Below are positions 14,731 through 16,896 of a stretch of 16,896 nucleotides of DNA, one piece after another (the stretch's first letter is position 1; each line of letters starts with the position of its first letter). Below the pieces are notes generated by a model. That model searched no databases. It worked only from the letters and a program-made list of their open reading frames with translations, and was not told the DNA's origin. Source of the DNA: UBA11650 sp963997925 (GTDB taxonomy: Bacteria > Chloroflexota > Dehalococcoidia > Lucifugimonadales > UBA3495); the NCBI GenBank assembly GCA_963997925.1, contig CAXEOX010000068.1, positions 1 through 16,896 on the forward strand. The letters are read 5' to 3'. The position numbers and the translations under genes were made by a program.

Positions 14731-15444
14731 TCAGGCGTCGATCAAGGCGATGCGGAGCCGCTTGTTGATTCGTCCTTTGCTTTCATGACCGACCACTTTG
14801 ATACCGCCCACTTCCCGAGTGTTGGCAACGTGGGTGCCACCATCGGCTTGCATGTCCAATCCCTTGATGTCGATGGTCCGGATCTCTTCTATGTTGGCCG
14901 GGAGGAGATTAATTTTGGTGCGGATCAGGTCCGGCTCCATCTCGGCTTGTTGGCGAGTCAGTTGGTTCACCAACACGTCCCGTGCTGCCGCGACTTCCGC
15001 GTTGATCCGCTCGGCGATTTCCTCGGCGAACTCGGCGCTCATGGATTCCAATTCAAAATCCATCCTGGCCTCGCCGGGAGTCATATTGCCGCCGGTCACT
15101 TTCGCTCCATAATCCCGCCAAATCACACCGCAAAGGATGTGCAATGCGGTGTGGGTGCGCATCAGGGTGAACCGCCGTTCCCAGTCGATGCGCCCGGTGA
15201 CAACAGCGCCCTGGGAAGGTGGCGGACCTTCAATGGTATGAACGATTTGTCCCTCGGATCTACCAACCTTGATGACTTGGCTCGCCTGGCCCTCCGAGAT
15301 TAAAGCCCCGGTGTCGTGAGGCTGGCCGCCCCCTCCGATATAAAAGCCGGTGCGGTCCAGGATGACCCCGTCCTCGGTCACACCGGTGACTTTAGCCTCG
15401 AACTCCCGGATATAGCTATCGTGATGGAACAACAGGTCCGTCAT
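14731..15444 (-). CDS. alaX: alanyl-tRNA editing protein AlaX (AlaX-M type)
   Basis: This free-standing editing enzyme of 237 residues hydrolyses mischarged Ser-tRNA(Ala) or Gly-tRNA(Ala) in the cytoplasm. It has an N-terminal beta-barrel with the glycine motif FYIGGGGQPHDTG, which marks the AlaX-M subtype, followed by the zinc-site motif HTALH (HxxxH) and the second half-site DGGTHVANTREVG. The latter has Asp where AlaRS has Cys of the CxxxH pair. No aminoacylation domain is present, as expected for AlaX. The ATG at 15444 has GAGG 6 nt upstream; a TTG two codons earlier is an inferior alternative. The macro-domain remnant follows 18 nt downstream and may share its transcript. Confidence 0.92.
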   Translation of the reverse strand: MTDLLFHHDSYIREFEAKVTGVTEDGVILDRTGFYIGGGGQPHDTGALISEGQASQVIKVGRSEGQIVHTIEGPPPSQGAVVTGRIDWERRFTLMRTHTALHILCGVIWRDYGAKVTGGNMTPGEARMDFELESMSAEFAEEIAERINAEVAAARDVLVNQLTRQQAEMEPDLIRTKINLLPANIEEIRTIDIKGLDMQADGGTHVANTREVGGIKVVGHESKGRINKRLRIALIDA

Positions 15445-15529
15445 ATTCAACCTCGCCCCGGCGCATACTGGAGTGAAAGCAGCGTTGGTATCAGTGTTTC
15501 AGTACGGCTGGATGGCCGTGACGCGGATT

Positions 15530-15538
15530 ATTATAGCA
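15530..15538 (-). promoter_or_regulatory. extended -10 promoter for alaX
   Basis: On the minus strand TGCTATAAT is a perfect extended -10 (TGnTATAAT), 86 nt upstream of the alaX ATG. No good -35 is found, which extended -10 promoters can do without. Confidence 0.5.
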
Positions 15539-15632
15539 AACGCAGGCCCGTGAATCGGATTAAAACCGGGTGACTAACTCAGCCAAGCCCGTTGGATTCC
15601 TTTGATTCGAAGGTGATATGGCTTTACATAAG

Positions 15633-15661
15633 TTGTTTTTGTTGCCTAGGGGTGCCATAAT
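15633..15661 (+). promoter_or_regulatory. candidate promoter for dnaN
   Basis: TTGTTT (15633-15638) and CATAAT (15656-15661) are spaced 17 nt apart, close to the sigma-70 consensus, about 105 nt upstream of the dnaN ATG. Confidence 0.45.
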
Positions 15662-15766
15662 AGGCGTGGCCGCTCAGGTGAGCCTGGTCGTACCGTATAT
15701 TCGAAGCCTACCCCGGTTCGTACCTGGTTTGTATCTCTCTCCATCTTCAAGTCAGGTGATCCGAAT

Positions 15767-16896
15767 ATGAAATTAATTTGTTCTCAGGAAAACCTAAACC
15801 GAGGACTTGGCATCGTCGGCCGGGCTGTGGCCAACCGGTCCACCCTACCGATAACGCAGAACGTGCTTCTAAGCACCGATCACTCGATGCTGAAGCTGTC
15901 GGCGACGAACCTCGAGATTGCCATGACTACCTGGATCGGAGCCATGGTTGAGGAAGAAGGCACAATCACCGTCCCAGCCAGGCTGTTGACCGAGTTCGTA
16001 AGCTCCTTGCCCAGCAAAAATATTGAAATCGAGTTGGAGCCGGGTTCTGGGGTTTTGAAGCTCTCCTGCGGGCTGAGCAAAGCTACCATCCATGGCGCCG
16101 ACGCCAGCGAATTCCCCCCGATTCCCACAGTGGATGACGGGGTCTCCGCCAGCGTCGACCCTGCCATACTGAAGGCCGCCATTAACCGGGTGGTCTTTGC
16201 GGCCGCCACCGAAGAGTCCCGTCCGGTGTTGACGGGTGTTGAACTCAAGCTCGGAGGGGACAAGTTCAGCTTGGCTGCCGCCGACGGGTTCCGATTGGCA
16301 GTGCAGCATGGCGCATTGAACGCTCCGGTAGACACCGAGATGAAGGTGATAGTTCCTGCCCGCACGTTGAACGAGATTGGCCGATTGTTGGGCGACCAAG
16401 AGGAACCGGTAGAGATAATGATGTCTCCGGCCAAGGGACAGGTTCTCTTCCGTGTGACTGGAAGTCAGACCATCGAGACGGTTTCCCAGTTGCTACAGGG
16501 GTCCTTCCCCAACTACGAGCAGTTGATTCCCCAAACCTACGAGACCCGTGCCATCTTCGACCTCCCGGCCTTGCTGCGGGCAGCGCGCACGGCGGCCATC
16601 TTCGCCCGGGACGGTAGCAACATCATCCGCCTCCATGTGGTGCCCGGCGAGAACGGCGACTCCAACGGCAAGGTAATAATCTCTGCTAAATCGGAAGAGG
16701 TTGGCGACAACGAGGACGAAGTAGAATCCGAGGCCATCGAGGGCGGAGAGGGCAAGATTGCTTTCAACAGCCGATACCTTCTGGACGTATTGTCGGTTCT
16801 AGAGAAAGGCAAAGTAGCCCTGGAAACGACCACATCCTCCAGCCCCGGCGTCTTCAAACCCACCGACTCCGAAGACTACATCCACGTGGTTATGCC
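15767..16896 (+). CDS. dnaN: DNA polymerase III beta subunit (sliding clamp), partial at 3' end
   Basis: This is the ring-shaped processivity clamp that holds replicative polymerase on DNA. The first 376 codons are present and the gene runs off the window, probably only a few residues short of its end, since the closing YIHVVMP motif has been reached. N-terminal MKLICSQENLNRGLGIVGRAVANRSTLPI, the middle domain FAAATEESRPVLTGV and AAADGFRLAV, and GSFPNYEQLIPQ and GKIAFNSRYLLDVL of the third domain are all diagnostic. An acidic insertion, SEEVGDNEDEVESEAIEGGEG, precedes the third-domain strand and is longer than in E. coli. AGGTGA lies 7 nt before the ATG. No dnaA is seen upstream; alaX is there instead, so this is not the usual dnaA-dnaN origin arrangement. 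Confidence 0.93.
   Translation, partial: MKLICSQENLNRGLGIVGRAVANRSTLPITQNVLLSTDHSMLKLSATNLEIAMTTWIGAMVEEEGTITVPARLLTEFVSSLPSKNIEIELEPGSGVLKLSCGLSKATIHGADASEFPPIPTVDDGVSASVDPAILKAAINRVVFAAATEESRPVLTGVELKLGGDKFSLAAADGFRLAVQHGALNAPVDTEMKVIVPARTLNEIGRLLGDQEEPVEIMMSPAKGQVLFRVTGSQTIETVSQLLQGSFPNYEQLIPQTYETRAIFDLPALLRAARTAAIFARDGSNIIRLHVVPGENGDSNGKVIISAKSEEVGDNEDEVESEAIEGGEGKIAFNSRYLLDVLSVLEKGKVALETTTSSSPGVFKPTDSEDYIHVVM

Larger units (their letters stand above)
15445..15766. other. divergent promoter region between alaX and dnaN
   Basis: These 322 bases have no gene. They hold a minus-strand extended -10 for alaX at 15530-15538 and a plus-strand promoter candidate for dnaN at 15633-15661, listed separately. 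The dnaN leader of about 100 nt shows no recognised riboswitch. Confidence 0.5.

Overview
The window reads as a chromosomal segment of an uncultured bacterium, most plausibly a member of the Chloroflexota (Dehalococcoidia/SAR202-like). That placement is inference. It rests on the protein style, the hydantoinase A/B and PIG-L deacetylase genes, and a DnaN clamp with an acidic insertion near its C-terminus. Gene starts mix ATG and GTG with ordinary AGGAGG-type ribosome binding sites. TGA, TAG and TAA all serve as normal stops, so the genetic code looks standard.

Layout: 1-535 is an AT-rich leader and a small ferredoxin-like-fold protein (+). 581-4143 is a minus-strand operon read as merB-like gene, modA, modB, modC. 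A promoter overlapped by a palindrome separates it from a divergent XRE-HTH/periplasmic-binding-like regulator (4191-5369, +). 5609-5953 is a Lin0512-family gene (+) ending in a strong terminator. 6209-6445 is a DUF1059-like gene (-). 6776-8317 holds an interrupted BNR/Asp-box beta-propeller gene and two small genes (+). 8375-13886 is a minus-strand cluster read as hyuA, methyltransferase, PIG-L deacetylase, hyuB. 13887-14187 carries REP-like inverted repeats. 14188-15444 has an interrupted macro-domain gene and alaX (-). 15767 to the end is the start and most of dnaN (+), cut by the window edge.

The main discovery is the first gene of the molybdate/tungstate operon (3499-4143, -). Conventional calling breaks it at a TGA into a 90-residue ORF and leaves a 56-residue orphan downstream. 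Read through two in-frame TGA codons it gives a 214-residue alkylmercury-lyase (MerB) family protein. The two TGAs fall at codons 91 and 156, the places of the two catalytic cysteines of MerB (Cys96 and Cys159), and the acidic residue three positions after the first is kept. Each TGA is followed, 17 and 19 nt later, by the GGU-containing apical loop of a stem-loop. The first loop (GGUCU closed by GC pairs) closely resembles the E. coli fdhF SECIS as I remember it. The true stop forms a GTGA overlap with the modA start. I interpret this as a double-selenocysteine MerB-like selenoprotein, translationally coupled to a ModABC oxyanion importer.

Two other genes carry single in-frame stops: TAG in the BNR gene and TGA in the macro gene. 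Neither sits at a cysteine position and neither has a suitable stem-loop, so I treat them as nonsense mutations or sequencing errors. They also act as an internal control for the selenoprotein claim.
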